Positions 52,765 through 64,000 of a stretch of 64,000 nt of DNA are shown in pieces. The notes under the pieces were generated by a model that searched no databases, was not told where the DNA came from, and saw only the letters and a program-made list of their open reading frames with translations. Position numbers and translations under genes: made by a program. The stretch spans positions 8,230,413 to 8,294,412 of the forward strand of contig OZ024802.1 of the NCBI GenBank assembly GCA_964017045.1. The letters run 5' to 3'. Position 1 is the stretch's first letter. Each line of letters opens with the position of its first letter. The DNA comes from Omphiscola glabra. Its lineage: Eukaryota; Mollusca; Gastropoda; Lymnaeidae.

Positions 52765-53483
52765 AGTTTCCCATCCTGCCTACTGAATTTGATCCATCCA
52801 TACGATAGTTTCCCATCCTGCCTACTGAATTTGATCCATCCATACGATAGTTTCCCAACCTGCCTACTGAATTTGATCCATCCATACGATAGTTTCCCAT
52901 CCTGCCTACTGAATTTGATCCATCCATACGATAGTTTCCCATCCTGCCTACTGAATGTGATCCATCCATACGATAGTTTCCCATCCTGCCTACTGAATTT
53001 GATCCATCCATACGATAGTTTCCCATCCTGCCTACTGAATGTGATCCATCCATACGATAGTTTCCCATCCTGCCTACTGAATTTGATCCATCCATACGAT
53101 AGTTTCCCATCCTGCCTACTGAATTTGATCCATCCATACGATAGTTTCCCATCCTGCCTACTGAATTTGATCCATCCATACGATAGTTTCCCATCCTGCC
53201 TACTGAATGTGATCCATCCATACGATAGTTTCCCATCCTGCCTACTGAATGTGATCCATCCATACGATAGTTTCCCATCCTGCCTACTGAATTTGATCCA
53301 TCCATACGATAGTTTCCCATCCTGCCTACTGAATTTGATCCATCCATACGATAGTTTCCCATCCTGCCTACTGAATTTGATCCATCCATACGATAGTTTC
53401 CCATCCTGCCTACTGAATGTGATCCATCCATACGATAGTTTCCCATCCTGCCTACTGAATGTGATCCATCCATACGATAGTTT
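52765..53483. repeat. 42-bp minisatellite, 17 copies
   Basis: Units contain agtttcccatcctgcctact and gatccatccatacgat, differing mainly at one T/G site. Open frames of about 250 codons on both strands are artefacts. Confidence 0.97.
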
Positions 53484-54629
53484 AACACTATGCCCACTGT
53501 CCCAAGCTTGCATGTAGCATCAATTTCAAGTTACAAAGAATAAATTTAAACTCGTGACTCGACTGTTATGTTATGCAATGGTGTTATTCTTAATTAAGCA
53601 AGCCGTTGAACTGCCAATTCTATTAATACAGGACCGCGCAGGACATCAGTGAGTAGCGTTACACGATCTATTTGCTGTTGGATATTAGTAATTGGTTGTG
53701 TAAGCGAATTCAATAAGACGCCAGCGCTCAGCAACCAGTCATCAAAGATGTTAGCTAGAAATTGTCAACTGACTCGATCATGTGGGTCCCATCCACTCTC
53801 CCCCCCCCCCCCACCCCCACACCAAAAAAAAGAATCCCCCGAGTCAGTGTCTAATCCAACATCCAGTAGATGCAAAAAAAAAAAAAAAAAAAAATGAATG
53901 GACATAATAATAAAGGCATTTACAGGTGTCTAAATCTGTACAACGTTAGAATCACTGGTCAACAAGATTAACTCATCATTAAATACACGCTCGTTAAATG
54001 TCAATGGATGGCCCCCAGGGTAAAATTGTTTGAGCTGTTCCACGCAGGACACCGATGGAATCGGATGAATAGGGTTCGATTTGCAAAAATCGATCGCATT
54101 TCGGCGAGTAGAATAACTTGGAGAGTTCGAAATTTAGATTAAAAATATTTTATTTGTTTAATTTGACTCTTTGATTAAAAGGGCAGAAGCTAATAAGTTG
54201 TGGAAAAATTAAAAAATGAAAGGTTGGGTGGGGGTTGGCTTTCCAGCCCCAAAAATCATGTCGTAGACAGTATCGGCCAGGAGCTGTACTGACTTTGTTC
54301 TTGATGAAAAAATTATCTCTGTCAGCGAATTAAAGAAAAAAAGGGGAAAGAGGGGGGGGGGTACAATTATGTCTGAGAGTGTTTACTTTTGTGTTGTTTT
54401 GAAGATGAGCAAGGTGAACAGGGGGTGGTGGGGGACTTACGGCCATAGCGCCCTTGGTTACACTAGTGACGGGGACTGGAGAATGGTGACAAGGCCATAG
54501 CGCCCTTGGTTACACTGTAGTAAAAGTTAAGAGAGTCATAACCAACTGGCAGACGTCGGACGCAGGGCGACTTACCGTGGGGGGGGGGCGCCCTTGACAG
54601 ACGAGGAAACAATAAATGACTTCAGAATT
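53484..54629. other. Downstream stretch, no gene seen
   Basis: Contains poly-C and poly-A runs (53799, 53875) and a duplicated segment ggccatagcgcccttggtta at about 54441 and 54493. No coding evidence. Confidence 0.4.
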
Positions 54630-55620
54630 GTGGGTAGACTGATAGGTTGTTGGGATATTGAGTGACGTAGACATCGTAAGGTAGACGTACAGGTTGTTGG
54701 GATATTGAGTGAAGTAGACTTCGTAAGGTAGACTTATAGGTTGTTGGGATATTGAGTGAAGTATACTTCGTAAGGTAGACGTATAGGTTGTTGGGATATT
54801 GAGTGAAGTAGACTTCGTAAGGTAGACCTACAGGTTGTTGGGATATTGAGTGAAGTAGACTTCGTAAGGTAGACTTATAGGTTGTTGGGATATTGAGTGA
54901 AGTAGACATCGTAAGGTAGACGTACAGGTTGTTGGGATATTGAGTGAAGTAGACTTCGTAAGGTAGACTTATAGGTTGTTGGGATATTGAGTGAAGTAGA
55001 CTTCGTAAGGTAGACTTACAGGTTGTTGGGATATTGAGTGAAGTAGACATCGTAAGGTAGACTTATAGGTTGTTTGGATATTGATTGAAAGAGACATCGT
55101 AAGGTAGAGTTATAGGTTGTTGGGATATTGAGTGAAGTAGACATCGTAAGGTAGACTTATAGGTTGGTTGGATATTTTGTGAAGTAGACATCGTAAGGTA
55201 GAGTTATAGGTTGTTGGGATATTGAGTGGTGTAGACATCGTAAGGTAGACTTATAGGTTGGTTGGATATTGAGTGAAGTAGACTTCGTAATGTAGACTTA
55301 TAGGTTGGTTGGATATTAAGTGAAGTAGACATCGTAATGTAGACTTATAGGTTGGTTGGATATTGAGTGAAGTAATTTTCGTAATGTAGACTTATAGGTT
55401 GGTTGGATATTGAGTGAAGTAGACTTCGTAATGTAGACTTATAGGTTGTTGGGATATTAAGTGAAATAGACATCGTAAGGTAGACTTATAGTTTGGTGGG
55501 ATATGGAATCATAGGTTGGTGGCATATGGAATAAAGTAGACATCATACCTTTGACTTATATGTTGGTGGCATATTGAGTGAAGTAGACATGAGATAGACT
55601 AACAGATTGGTGGTATATTG
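54630..55620. repeat. 47-bp minisatellite, about 20 copies
   Basis: Units contain gtagacttataggttgttgg and gatattgagtgaagta. Copies decay toward the 3' end, where the ggttggttgg variant dominates. Confidence 0.95.
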
Positions 55621-55703
55621 AATAAAGAGGACTATGAATTTGCCGGCCCCACTCCCCAAAAACAGTACATATAAATATATATAGTTCTTTTCGAGATGGT
55701 GAA

Positions 55704-55975
55704 ACCTGGAAATAACGAGCATTGAACTGGCGCTATCCCTAGCATAAGTCCCTTGTGTAGAGCCCCGTAACTGAAGCATTGAACTAGCGCTGTCCCTAGC
55801 ATAAGTCCCTTGTATAGAGCTAACTTGCCCCGTAACTGAAGTATTGAACTGGCGCTGTCCCTAGCATAAGTCCCTTGTATAGAGCTAACTTGCCCCGTAA
55901 CTGAAGCATTGAACTGGCGCTGTCCCTAGCATAAGTCCCTTGTATAGAGCTAAGTTGCCCAGTAACTGAAGCATT
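55704..55975. repeat. 65-bp minisatellite, 4 copies
   Basis: Units contain gaagcattgaactggcgct and tagcataagtcccttgt. The first 19-mer also occurs once in the last vinculin intron at about 45650. Confidence 0.92.
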
Positions 55976-56690
55976 GTTTCTAATCACATGGAGAAACACT
56001 GATTGGCGACAAAAAAGTGGGCGGGACAAAGAGGGAGGGGTCTGGGGCGGGTTCTAATTGAACCCATCCACCAAACATTTTTTTACAAATTCAATGTTAC
56101 GAGAATTTATTTTGGTGCATACCGGAATTCAGTTAACATAATTCCACGCTCAATCGAAACGCAACAGAAGAATGTTACTACATGTATGTGTCTGCTTGAC
56201 CTGCTTGGGTAAGATCCTTTATTTTTAATTGTTACTAAATAGATGTATTTTTTTTTAAAAATAACATGTTAACAAAATTTTGAAACTAAAATAAACTGTT
56301 TAATTTGTTTTAAATTCTTCATAAGTAAATTATTTTTTTAAGGTATCGATGCTACGTACCGACGCTTACCGTCACAAAAACACTTACGATACCGGTATAC
56401 ACTTATCTCCTCTCCGGATACGTCAAGTGAGTCTTGGCACCGAAGGTGCCCAGAATTTTATTTTATGGCTCGGGCCGAATGTCCGAAAAATGCCGTATCT
56501 GTATTTAAATTTTAAAAAAAATTAATTAATTAATTGCAAACAATGAAGTGTTTTTCCTTCCATATCTTATTTTCGTCTTCTTTGTTTGTGTCGTCGCACA
56601 AAATGTTGAATTCTTTTTTTACCATTGGGACTTAGGGTGTTCTTTGATGTCACACTACGTCACCAAACGATAACAGCACTGAGATACTAA
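55976..56690. other. Downstream stretch, no gene seen
   Basis: Mixed composition. A small palindrome ggcaccgaaggtgcc lies near 56436, resembling motifs in the hAT element at 6326-7007, so a transposon relic is possible. No coding evidence. Confidence 0.35.
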
Positions 56691-56917
56691 CATTTGATTG
56701 GCTATCCCTTAGTTGAAAGTGACATACTGACATTTGATTGGCTATCCCTTAGTTGAAAGTGACATGCTGACATTTGATTGGCTATCCCTTAGTTGAAAGT
56801 GACATGCTGACATTTGATTGGCTATCCCTTAGTTGAAAGTGACATGCTGACATTTGATTGGCTATCCCTTAGTTGAAAGTGACATGCTGACATTTGATTG
56901 GCTATCCCTTAGTTGAA
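56691..56917. repeat. 40-bp minisatellite, about 6 copies, each with an inverted CCAAT box
   Basis: Units read catttgattggctatccctt then agttgaaagtgacatgctga. Each contains gattggct, the reverse complement of a CCAAT-type element (agccaatc). Confidence 0.93.
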
Positions 56918-57822
56918 GGGTTGTTTTATTTTTATTCGCTCCTTCCCCGCCCTTATTTCTTTTTTAACTGGGTCAGAATGAAAAGCCAATTACACTGATT
57001 AGAATTTAGCCAATGTTTCCACAGTTCAAATATCTCATAATAGTGAGTTGTAATAAATGATAAAATAAAATTATGCAAAGCATAATAATATTTTAATCCC
57101 TAAAATCCTCTCTCTTTTCGTTGCACTTGGCCGAAAATGTCACCCACCTTTATATAGAGGAAAAGGTGCCACAAGGGGCGAATCCCCCCTTAACCCTTTT
57201 CATATACGAATACGCCACTGAGTAGAAATCTTCCTTTGAAGTCTGAGTTTTAAAAAAATGTCGGACAAATACTAAACTAAGAATGTCCCAAAGTAAAAAT
57301 AAATTTTGTCCGGGTACCGGGTCCAGGTATTTTTAAGACCATACCTTTAAGATCCGACTCTGGGTATTCCAATTCATGCATTATTTATAGAGAACGACAT
57401 GTTACCCCAATTGGGTACATTAAAATCTGCATGCGTAGAACCGGTGGAGAGGACGAATGCACCAAAGTTGAAGGCTTCATAATACATATAACATATAATC
57501 CTAACCCATACATGTGGTTAATAAAATCCAAATATGGAGCAGAGCTGCAAGATGTGCGTGAGTGCTGTTTGTTGCTGGTAGGTAATAGTTTAAACTACAT
57601 ACAAAAAAAAACGTATATTTCAAACGTGCGTATATTTTCTTTAAACACACGTACACTGTTTCGTTTCATTTCCCGTGTCCGGGAATTTTCCGGGGAAGTA
57701 ATACTCGGTATTCATTGGTGTCTGGGTCAGCACCCGTCTCAGCCCTTATTTGAGAACCTCTCCCCCCCCCCTCTACTCCACCGCACCCCGGTGACACCCA
57801 GCAGTAAACACGCATCTAAATA

Positions 57823-58097
57823 ATGCCCTGGCGACTATTCCACTCTCTAGCGGACGTGACCAGGTCTACTTTCAAAGGCGGGAACGTGGACGATCTCACG
57901 CACTGGGAGTCAGCGGGAGTTGGGTGGGGGGAAAAAATTCACTCACGCGCGCCAAGTCTGCTGTTAAATGGGCCGCCGGGGATTTATGGAATCGGCGTCT
58001 GTTTTATCAAACACGATGACAGGACAAGACACAGTTACGTTCCTGTTCGTTTGGAGAGTACCAATCGATGCTCTGGTTTAGAGGATATTTGCATCAG
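57823..58097 (+). CDS. Weak candidate first coding exon of an unknown gene
   Basis: An open frame from an ATG (MPWRLFHSLADVTRS) through GPPGIYGIGVCFIKHDD to DICI, ending at a consensus donor (CAG/gtaagt, 58098). The local sequence is richer in CpG than its surroundings. I recognise no domain and see no second exon in the remaining 6 kb. An adjacent upstream open frame (57431-57823) is also unrecognised. Could be chance. Confidence 0.2.
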
Positions 58098-58357
58098 GTA
58101 AGTTCATAAAAGTTTTTGTTATCAAATGGCTTTCAGTGGCGTAGCTAAGGTTTTTCGGCGCCTCGGTAGGTCTTTCATTTTTGCTTGGCCTAAATACTGA
58201 AAATTACAAATCATACTGAATGCACAGCAAACGTAAGCCATATTTTATATGTGTAAGGGGCCGAAAATGATTGCTTTAGAAAGAACTGACTGGGAAGATT
58301 TCTCCACTGTCTCCCCCCCCCCCCCCAAACCCCTTGATCCACGAGTGATCTAGACTA

Positions 58358-58570
58358 CACAAGTCAAAGTACAACTTATATGTCTAACTGTTTATAGACT
58401 ACACAAGTCAAAGTACAACTTATATGTCTAACTGTTTATAGACTACACAAGTCAAAGTACAACTTATATGTCTAACTGTTTATAGACTACACAAGTCAAA
58501 GTACAACTTATATGTCTAACTGTTTATAGACTACACAAGTCAAAGTACAACTTATATGTCTCACTGCTTA
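58358..58570. repeat. 44-bp minisatellite, 5 copies
   Basis: Units contain gactacacaagtcaaagtac and ttatatgtctaactg; near-perfect copies. Confidence 0.95.
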
Positions 58571-58902
58571 TTAAAGCAATGTCTAATATTCAGGATCAGT
58601 AACTCATGTGTTCCTGTCCTTCACCTTTGGTTATTTCATGAGATGTATCTGTTTTATAGCGCTGTCTTCTCATATCTATTATGCCCCATTATCACGGCTA
58701 TCGATCAAATAGGTTTGAATTAAACATTAAACAACGCCTAAAAACAAAGTTGTTCGTACAAATCTTTTATAAAATGTAATATTGAGCAATTGGGGGGGGG
58801 GGAGGCTGAAAATTTGACAAAACATGCTTTCAAGTATAGCACTTTACAAGAATCCAAATTAGTGCCTCCCCCCCCCCCCCCGCCCCTCACACACAAAACA
58901 GG

Positions 58903-59290
58903 CTCGTAACCACGATGGAGATGAGATGTTACAGAGGCATTCTTGGCATCTGCTATAGAGACCACATCACCAATGAGCAAATAAAAGAAAGGATTCGTCA
59001 GGCAATTGGGCAATACGATGACCTCCTGACGTCTGTTGAAAAGCGCAAACTTGAGTGGTATGGCCACGTGACCAGAAAACAAGGGCTCGCCAAAGAGATC
59101 TTGCAGGGCACTACTAGAGGAGGGAGAAGAAGAGGAAGACAAAGAAAAAAGATGGGAAGATAATATCAAAGAATGGACGGGATTACAACTAGGCGATGCT
59201 ATGCGTAGGGCAGAAGACCGAGAGGAATGGAGAAGAATAGTGTACATGTCATCTGTGGCGCCCCAACGGTCGAAGGACTACGGGACCTGA
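58903..59290 (+). pseudogene. Non-LTR retrotransposon reverse transcriptase C-terminus, 5'-truncated and frameshifted
   Basis: The first frame (to 59163) contains RCYRGILGICYRDHITNEQI, KRKLEWYGHVTRKQGLAKEI and GGRRRGRQRKK. A +1 shift near 59146-59152, in an A-rich run, continues as RWEDNIKEWTGLQLGDAMRR, EDREEWRRIVY, then stop at 59290. The YGHVTR and GRRRGRQ..RWEDNIKEW signatures are typical of the extreme C-terminus of non-LTR retrotransposon polymerases in animals. A gatgatgatgat tail follows the stop, consistent with a 3' end. The upstream endonuclease and RT core are missing, so this is a dead 5'-truncated insertion. The clade is not assignable from this fragment. Confidence 0.85.
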
Positions 59291-59348
59291 TGATGATGAT
59301 AACCACACATTTGTTCACGCCCCTGAACAATGTTAATTTTCTAATAAC

Positions 59349-60379
59349 ACACCCGCTTTTGCACCGCAGATTTACTGCACCCGCTTTTACACCGCAGATT
59401 TACTGCACCAACTATTTCAGGAAATATACTCACCAAACGCACTGGCGATATTTTTTATAGAAAACTCATTTTTCGCAGTAATCTGGAATTTTATTTCGTG
59501 AAATCAGAGTTATCATATTTCCTTCATCTTCCGCTTGAAGAAATGGTAGTTTTGGGGGGGAGGGGGGTTGACTGAAAAATTTGACGGAATGTGTTGTCAT
59601 CGGCAACGAATCTGTTTGCCAAGTGTCAGCTCCATAGGTTGGCAAGAAGTGGGTCAATTAGCCGTCAAAAGATTGTGCCAGTCCGCCACAGCCAGGCAGC
59701 TTCCAACAAAAGCGAGTTGCTATAAAGGATTTCAAAATAAAACTTCTTGAGAGCCATGAAAATTTAAAATCAAGGATAATCAGATATCATCTGGGGAGGG
59801 ATGATAAATAAAATATGGGACCTTCTGTAGAGAGATACAAATTAATGAGACTTTTAAAAATACAATCTTTTAAAAATCGATAAGCTCATGTTAAAGGCCA
59901 GTGGTTCTTAAAGTGGCAGTGAGGGAGCAGGGGCGCTGAACAAGTGGCGTGCAGGGAGCATAGGCGCTGAACATGTGACAGGAAGGGAGGAGGGACGCCG
60001 AAAGGCTTGAAAGAATTCGGGGGGGGGGGGGTGGGGGGCGGAGGTTCTGAGACTCCAAATGGGGGCGCTATGGAATTTTAGGTAATTAAGCTTTGTAAGT
60101 AAAATTATGAAAAGGAATCACTGATGTGCTGGTCTGCATCAAATTAGAGTCGATGAGAATCAGACTGAAGTAATTGTTAAAAATTCTCCGTCCTAAAAGA
60201 AAGAAAGATAGAGAGAGAAATGTTATTTGATAAAACTGTCAAACGGAAGTACAAGCGACCATTAACAACAAAACTCACGGAAGTACAGGCGGCCATTAAC
60301 AACAAAACTCACGGAAGTACAGGCGGCCATTAACAACAAAACTCACGGAAGTACAGGCGGCCATTAACAACAAAACTCA
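59349..60379. repeat. Short arrays: 28-bp x2 and 34-bp x4
   Basis: 59349-59406: two copies containing cccgcttttgcaccgcagat. 60243-60379: four copies containing gaagtacaggcggccattaa. Between them no gene; a hAT-like terminus (cagtggttctta) at about 59902 lacks a visible partner. Confidence 0.8.
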
Positions 60380-60951
60380 CACCCAAACATAGCCAGACGC
60401 TGCGAGCTGACAGGAACTGGTGCTATAAATAGTCTTTGCAAATGAGCTGTAGATTTTCAAGCGTGTTTTTCAATGTTATCACATCGATGGCTTGCCTGCA
60501 TCATATGACACGCCGTGAAAGAAACCAACACTCTTCTGTACGGTAAAAACTCATTGTCAACAGCAATAAGTTAGGTTCTGAGATCACGGACACAACACCA
60601 GAAATATAGAAAGCCAGTTGCCATTTGCAAGACCGCTAGAAACAGATTCGAGACGGGTTGCCAATATATATATTGTTGTCTAGCAATACTACGAGGACAT
60701 TGAAATTCCGTTATGTAACATAATTGTTCAACAGGTAGATCACGGTCAATGACAGATTATATGCGTGTTGTGTTTCTTATCAGTGAGAACAAAGGTGTAC
60801 ATGTCTGTTAGAATCCTTCACAAACATTTGGTTGATAAACAAAACAAGTGATCGACAAACAAAAAACATCTTCATTGTTGCAGTGAATTAAATTTTAATC
60901 ATACGCTCGCATTGTTTGACTACACTCGAGTGCTAATTAGAATTTCAGCAT
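60380..60951. other. Stretch without recognisable feature
   Basis: Unique-looking sequence. No open frame of note. Confidence 0.4.
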
Positions 60952-61115
60952 TAGCCGCCTCGTAGTTTAGCTTTAGCTGCTTCGTGGTTTAGCATCAGCT
61001 GCTTCATGGTTTAGCTTTAGCTGCTTCATGGTTTAGCATTAGCTGCTTCATGGTTTAGCTTTAGCTGCTTCATAGTTTAGCATTAGCCGCTTCATGGCTT
61101 AGCATTGGCTGCTTA
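60952..61115. repeat. 22-bp minisatellite, about 7 copies
   Basis: Units contain gctgcttcatggtttagc with alternating tttagct and attagct joins. Confidence 0.9.
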
Positions 61116-61183
61116 TTAGTTCAGCTCGTTGCCATTAATAAGCATGAAATATTTTATAATTTTTACACGTTAATTAAAAATGT

Positions 61184-61970
61184 TGTGGAGATCTGAAGAC
61201 ACACATTCTTCTGATGGTGCTGAACTCGGAGACATCAAGATCTGAAGACACACATTCTTCTGATGGGGCTGAACTCAGAGACATCAAAATCTGAAGACAC
61301 ATATTCTTCTGATGGGGCTGAACTCAGAGACATCAAAATCTGAAGACACACATTCTTCTGATGGGGCTGAACTCAGAGACATCAAGATCTGAAGATACGC
61401 ATTCTTTTGATGGTGCTGAACTCAGAGACATCAAAATCTGAAGACACACATTCTTCTGATGGGGCTGAACTCAGAGACATCAAAATCTGAAGACACACAT
61501 TCTTCTGATGGTGCTGAACTCAGAGACATCAAAATCTGAAGACACACATTCTTCTGATGGGGCTGAACTCAGAGACATCAAGATCTGAAGACACAAATTC
61601 TTCTGATGGTGCAGAACTCAGAGACATCAAGATCTGAAGACACACATTCTTCTGATGGGGCTGAACTCAGAGACATCAAAATCTGAAGACACACATTCTT
61701 CTGATGGGGCTGAACTCAGAGACATCAAAATCTGAAGACACACATTCTTCTGATGGGGCTGAACTCAGAGACACCAAAATCTGAAGACACACATTCTTCT
61801 GATGTGGCTGAACTCAGAGACATCAAAATATGACGTCACATATTCTTCTGATGGGGCTGAACTCAGAGACATCAAGATCTGAAGACACACATTCTTCTGA
61901 TGGTGCTGAGCTCAGAGACATCAAGATCTGAAGACACACATTCTTCTGATGGTGCTGAACTCAGAGACAT
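61184..61970. repeat. 49-bp minisatellite, 16 copies
   Basis: Units contain gaagacacacattcttctga and gctgaactcagagacatc; variants are mainly tggggct versus tggtgct. Confidence 0.97.
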
Positions 61971-62375
61971 AACACATTTTCTATCATTCTGAGAATATAT
62001 AAAATGGGATAAGACTGGGGGAGTGGTGGCGCTGGGGATAGGTTTATGGATCCAAGGGGGCGTTGGTAGGATAAATTTAGGGAACCCCTGTTGACATACA
62101 TCAAAGCAAAGGGAGGAACTGTTCAGGAGATTTCAAATGAGATTTACGGAGCTCAAGAATCAATGACCGGTGAATATTTTCAAAATTATAGTTGAAGATT
62201 TAAAGTGTATTTAATTCTTGTTGACATGGAGCAGAGTTTCCGCACCCATTAGGGGTGAGGCAAGACCAAGAAAATCATATTGACTTGCATTTTATTGTGG
62301 AGATGCGGTATATATGTTTTTGAAATCACGGTTGCGTGTGGGAAATGTTTTAATACGCTGCAAAAAGGTTCAGAA

Positions 62376-62635
62376 CCCCTGAGCAAGAGTATTAGAACCC
62401 CTGATCTAGAGTATTAGAAACTTTGATCAAGAGTTTTAGAACCGCTGAGCTGCAGTATTAGAACCCCTGATCAAGAATATTAGAACCCCTGATCTAGAGT
62501 ATTAGAAACCTTGATCAAGAGTTTTAGAACCGCTGAGCTGCAGTATTAGAACCCCTGATCAATGATATTAGAACCCCTGATCTAGAGTATTAGAAAACCT
62601 GATCTAGATTATTAGAACTCCTGGGGTAGATTATT
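62376..62635. repeat. About 22-bp minisatellite with composite units
   Basis: Units such as gtattagaacccctgatcaa alternate with aaccgctgagctgca, producing a longer repeated block of about 110 bp seen twice. Confidence 0.88.
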
Positions 62636-62761
62636 AATCATCTCTTCAAAGAAATGGATCGAATCAACAACGCGTTTCCTCTCAAAGGAGACGTTGAAAT
62701 GCAAACAACTCTGAAGCCTTGCCTTTCAAGACAAGTAAACAACAATCCGTATGGGCTTCAA

Positions 62762-62998
62762 TGACACCAGAGTAATACATGAATTGTGGTACACCAAATG
62801 ACACCAGAGTAATACATGAATTGTGGTACACCAAATGACACCAGAGTAATACATGAATTGTGGTACACCAAATGACACCAGAGTAAAACATGGATTGTGG
62901 TAAACCAAATGACACCAGAGTAATACATGGATTGTGGTACACCAAATGACACCAGAGTAACACATGAATTGTGGTACACCAAATGTCACCAATCTAAC
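62762..62998. repeat. 37-bp minisatellite, about 6 copies
   Basis: Units contain acaccagagtaatacatgaa and ttgtggtacaccaaatg. A degenerate relic continues at about 63260-63300. Confidence 0.93.
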
Positions 62999-63002
62999 AC
63001 AT

Positions 63003-63799
63003 GGATTGAAGTATATATTATTTTATTATTATTATTATTATAAGAAGTTTTTTTATAACGTAGTACCCCAACCAAGGGCTGGGCTCACCATGCTGTACAT
63101 ACAATTTAACAAACATAATCATGAACTTAAAAATTAACATTATTTAATTATATAAAACAAAACAAATGTGTATTCGCCCAACCATTCCATAACTTTTTAA
63201 ATGTCAAGCCATGGACGGCACCCAGCAGTATCGTCTATCGGTCAGATGGGGGAATCAGTCAAATTACATCAATGTAACACATGGATTGAAGTACATCAAA
63301 TAACAGGTAACTTGGAAATTGTAAGTCACGTGATTACATTTTAAAAAAAAAATCTTCCCTTTAAATCACAACATCCGACGCATACTCTCGAGGGAGACTA
63401 GCTTAAAATGATTCAGAGTGATCGCTTGTCCAATGGTCAACCCGATGACCTTGTGGAAACTTTTGTAGCATCCGCTCATGCGCAAAGACGCCATGATTTT
63501 AAATGATTAAAAGATTTTTAAAATAATGTGCCAATGTTTTTATTTTTTTTTAAATTCAGATCACGCGATCTCTAAACTTCAGATCACGTGATCGCTTGTC
63601 ATACAAAAATAACCTGAATAGTTTGCATTGTTTTAATCACCCCCCCCCCCCCCCCCCCCCGAGGACCTAGCAATAGAGTTACACAAGACTTGAATGAAAT
63701 TAGAAATCGGAGAAATAACATGGGAAGCTTGCTACGGTTGGAATATGTGCATTCCTAAAATGGATGTTTACTTCTCTTGTTGGTGTCTTTCACGTCACG
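63003..63799. other. Stretch without recognisable gene
   Basis: ATT microsatellite near 63020-63041, a duplicated atcacgtgatcgcttgtc-like motif near 63560-63600, and a poly-C run at 63640. No coding evidence. Confidence 0.4.
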
Positions 63800-64000
63800 G
63801 CTATTTGCGCGCCCCAAGAGATGGGCTGTTTGTGCGCCCTGATAGATGGGGTGTTTGTGCACTCATAGAAGAAGGCTGTTTGTGCGTCCCGAGAAATGTG
63901 TTGCTTGTGCGCCCCAAGAGATGGGTGTGTGTGCGCTCCGAGAAATGGTCTGTTTGTGCGCTCCGAGAAATGGTCTGTTTGTGTACCCTGAGAGATTGGC
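63800..64000. repeat. About 28-bp minisatellite running off the window
   Basis: About 7 degenerate units containing gagaaatggtctgtttgtgc and gcgccccaagagatggg. The right end lies outside the window. Confidence 0.9.

Noticed and set aside
52751..53517. Open frames of about 250 codons on both strands
   Set aside because: 42-bp repeat artefact, same reasoning; no start context, splice sites or domain.
53641..53650. Exon-like acceptor/donor pair near 53632-53650
   Set aside because: Dinucleotides only; no frame, homology or neighbouring exons.
57209..58150. hAT-like termini tacgccactg (ends about 57221) and cagtggcgtag (starts about 58135)
   Set aside because: They point away from each other and each lacks a partner end, so no element can be delimited.
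59902..60055. hAT-like left end cagtggttctta
   Set aside because: No inverted partner or target duplication found.
1..64000. tRNA or rRNA genes
   Set aside because: I saw no segment with a convincing tRNA cloverleaf or rRNA core; a covariance-model search would settle this.

Overview
The window is eukaryotic and AT-rich, and it holds one recognisable gene: vinculin, on the + strand. I assembled 26 exon positions in order from the initiating ATG at 2435 to the stop at 48216. The tail mini-exon position is present in two copies, so there are 27 exon sequences, plus one possible 6-nt micro-exon. Every junction is GT-AG and every splice phase fits. The gene structure and divergence suggest an invertebrate. 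A SPIN-like hAT transposon copy (SPIN is reported in the pond snail Lymnaea stagnalis) and the extreme density of minisatellites make a gastropod mollusc the best guess. That is inference; there is no rRNA or mitochondrial marker here.

Layout. 1-2280: upstream DNA with a tandem array and a 1-kb MITE carrying a nested hAT element. About 2281-2434: probable promoter and 5' UTR with an ETS-type site. 2435-2491: exon 1. 2492-19569: a 17-kb first intron filled with minisatellites and MITEs. 19570-29593: exons 2-17, encoding the head (D1, a shortened repeat region, D3 and D4) and the FPPPP motif. 31333-36697: the proline-rich linker, one constant exon (21) preceded by three in-frame cassette exons (18, 19, 20). 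38218-48216: the actin- and lipid-binding tail, including two homologous 39-nt mini-exons (25a and 25b) that would lengthen the loop between tail helices 4 and 5. 48217 to about 52.4 kb: 3' UTR and flank. From there to 64000: mostly minisatellites, a 5'-truncated frameshifted non-LTR reverse transcriptase tail, and a weak candidate first exon of another gene near 57.8-58.1 kb.

Protein. The shortest complete reading frame gives 961 residues. With all linker cassettes and one tail mini-exon it gives 1098. Vertebrate vinculin has 1066 residues with three central repeats. This protein has two repeats, which accounts for most of the difference.

Most notable points: (1) the paired tail mini-exons; (2) the three phase-1 symmetric linker cassettes, which allow modular linker length; (3) the SPIN-like element; (4) transposon insertions whose target duplications can be read directly, including a MITE inside a minisatellite and a MITE nested in a hAT element; (5) a 37-copy 36-bp array in the last intron, with a 17-unit higher-order period, whose every unit resembles a 3' splice site. 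Long open frames inside repeat arrays are artefacts of unit lengths divisible by three.
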